Of a stretch of 6,364 bases of DNA, positions 5,673 through 6,364 are shown piece after piece (the stretch's first letter is position 1; the number at the start of each line of letters is the position of its first letter). The stretch is taken from contig JAUVIT010000111.1 in NCBI GenBank assembly GCA_030592605.1, positions 1 to 6,364 of the forward strand, read 5' to 3'. The position numbers and the translations under genes were made by a program. Source of the stretch: Bacteroidota bacterium (GTDB taxonomy: Bacteria > Bacteroidota > Bacteroidia > Bacteroidales > GCA-2748055). Under the pieces are notes generated by a model. The model was not told the DNA's origin. It saw only the letters and a program-made list of their open reading frames with translations, and did not search any database.

Positions 5673-6364
5673 TTGAAGGCGCGTATCGACGGGGAGCTAT
5701 TTACCGACCGCCTCAGGTTACTGATGTATGCCACCGATGCTTCTGATTATAAGGAGGTTCCTCAGGCTGTGGTCTACCCGAAGCATGAAGCAGATATCCG
5801 CGAACTGGTCCGTTTTGCCAGCGAAAACAGCATCTCACTAATACCAAGAACAGCGGGTACATCCCTGGCTGGTCAGGTGGTGGGTAATGGCATGGTGGTG
5901 GATATGTCGCGGCACATGACCGGAATCCTCGAGATCAACGAGCAGGAGCAATGGGTGCGCGTTGAGCCAGGTGTTATTCTGGATGAACTGAATATTGCAC
6001 TTCACTCCACAGGACTCTTTTTCAGTCCCGAAACCTCCACATCAAACCGCAGCATGATCGGGGGAATGATTGGGAACAACTCTTGTGGCTTGCGTTCGCT
6101 GGTGCATGGTACCACACGTGACCATACACTTTCCGTACGTGCAGTTTTGAGTGATGCCACAGTATGTGAATTTGGTCCCCTTAACAGCGAAGAGTTTAGT
6201 GGAAATCTTGATAAAGAGGGGCTTGAAGGCCAAATTTATAGTGAGATAAATGCCATGCTCAGCGATCCGGAGAATCAGGATGAAATTGTGTCTGGCTTTC
6301 CCGATCCAAATGTGGTCAGGCGCAATACCGGCTATGCTCTGGACGAGCTTTTGGAAACTCCCCC
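5673..6364 (+). CDS. FAD-linked oxidase, YdiJ/D-2-hydroxyglutarate dehydrogenase type (partial, N-terminal)
   Basis: The frame is open to the right edge, giving about 230 residues of a larger protein. It shows a PCMH-type FAD-binding domain: ATDASDYKEVPQAVVYPK (20-37), the FAD-phosphate loop PRTAGTSLAGQ (58-68), VEPGVILDELN (97-107), SPETSTSNRSMIGGMIGNNSCG (118-139, split as PETSTSNR and GGMIGNNSCG), and later VRRNTGYALDELL. This N-terminus is typical of roughly 1000-residue proteins that join an FAD oxidase to an Fe-S module, such as E. coli YdiJ, a D-2-hydroxyglutarate dehydrogenase; the Fe-S half would lie outside the window. No ATG or GTG start exists in frame between the TGA at 5604-5606 and the internal ATG at 5724, which would remove conserved residues. 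TTG at 5673 is used here; ATA at 5649 is an alternative. Glycolate or lactate oxidase subunits are other possibilities, but the HglS-like neighbour favours D-2-hydroxyglutarate. Confidence 0.82.
   Translation, partial: MKARIDGELFTDRLRLLMYATDASDYKEVPQAVVYPKHEADIRELVRFASENSISLIPRTAGTSLAGQVVGNGMVVDMSRHMTGILEINEQEQWVRVEPGVILDELNIALHSTGLFFSPETSTSNRSMIGGMIGNNSCGLRSLVHGTTRDHTLSVRAVLSDATVCEFGPLNSEEFSGNLDKEGLEGQIYSEINAMLSDPENQDEIVSGFPDPNVVRRNTGYALDELLETP

Overview
The window looks like chromosomal DNA from a member of the Bacteroidota, probably a fermenting or facultatively anaerobic marine or Bacteroidales-type lineage. The evidence is indirect: weak or absent Shine-Dalgarno sequences in front of clear genes, A-rich leaders, one exact match to the Bacteroidota -7 promoter element TAnnTTTG, a secreted protein whose signal peptide ends in Leu-Val-Ala-Gln, and gene families common in that phylum. 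The phylum is an inference; no rRNA or other marker gene is present.

Layout. Five genes run on the minus strand from about 4664 down to the left edge: pta (phosphate acetyltransferase), ackA (acetate kinase), ptb (phosphate butyryltransferase), buk (butyrate kinase) and the first 95 codons of a predicted secreted outer-membrane beta-barrel protein. pta/ackA and buk/barrel overlap at their stop and start codons, the ptb-buk gap is 25 bp, and the only larger gap (81 bp, ackA-ptb) holds a terminator-like hairpin with a T-rich tail. A 135-bp divergent intergenic region (4665-4799) follows. On the plus strand are a complete DUF1338/HglS-type gene (4800-5600) and the 5' end of a large FAD-dependent oxidase of the YdiJ/D-2-hydroxyglutarate dehydrogenase type, cut by the right edge.

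How the genes work together. The minus-strand operon carries two homologous acyltransferase-kinase pairs: Pta-AckA turns acetyl-CoA into acetate plus ATP, and Ptb-Buk does the same for butyryl-CoA or a branched-chain acyl-CoA. This is the energy-yielding end of fermentation. The plus-strand pair can be read as consecutive steps at the end of lysine catabolism: the DUF1338 enzyme would convert 2-oxoadipate plus O2 to D-2-hydroxyglutarate and CO2, and the FAD oxidase would oxidise D-2-hydroxyglutarate to 2-oxoglutarate. That pairing is the most interesting functional hypothesis here. It is supported by the conserved metal-ligand pattern in the first protein and the YdiJ-like N-terminus of the second.

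No RNA genes, mobile elements, CRISPR arrays or long repeats were seen. No stretch over 300 bp lacks a gene.
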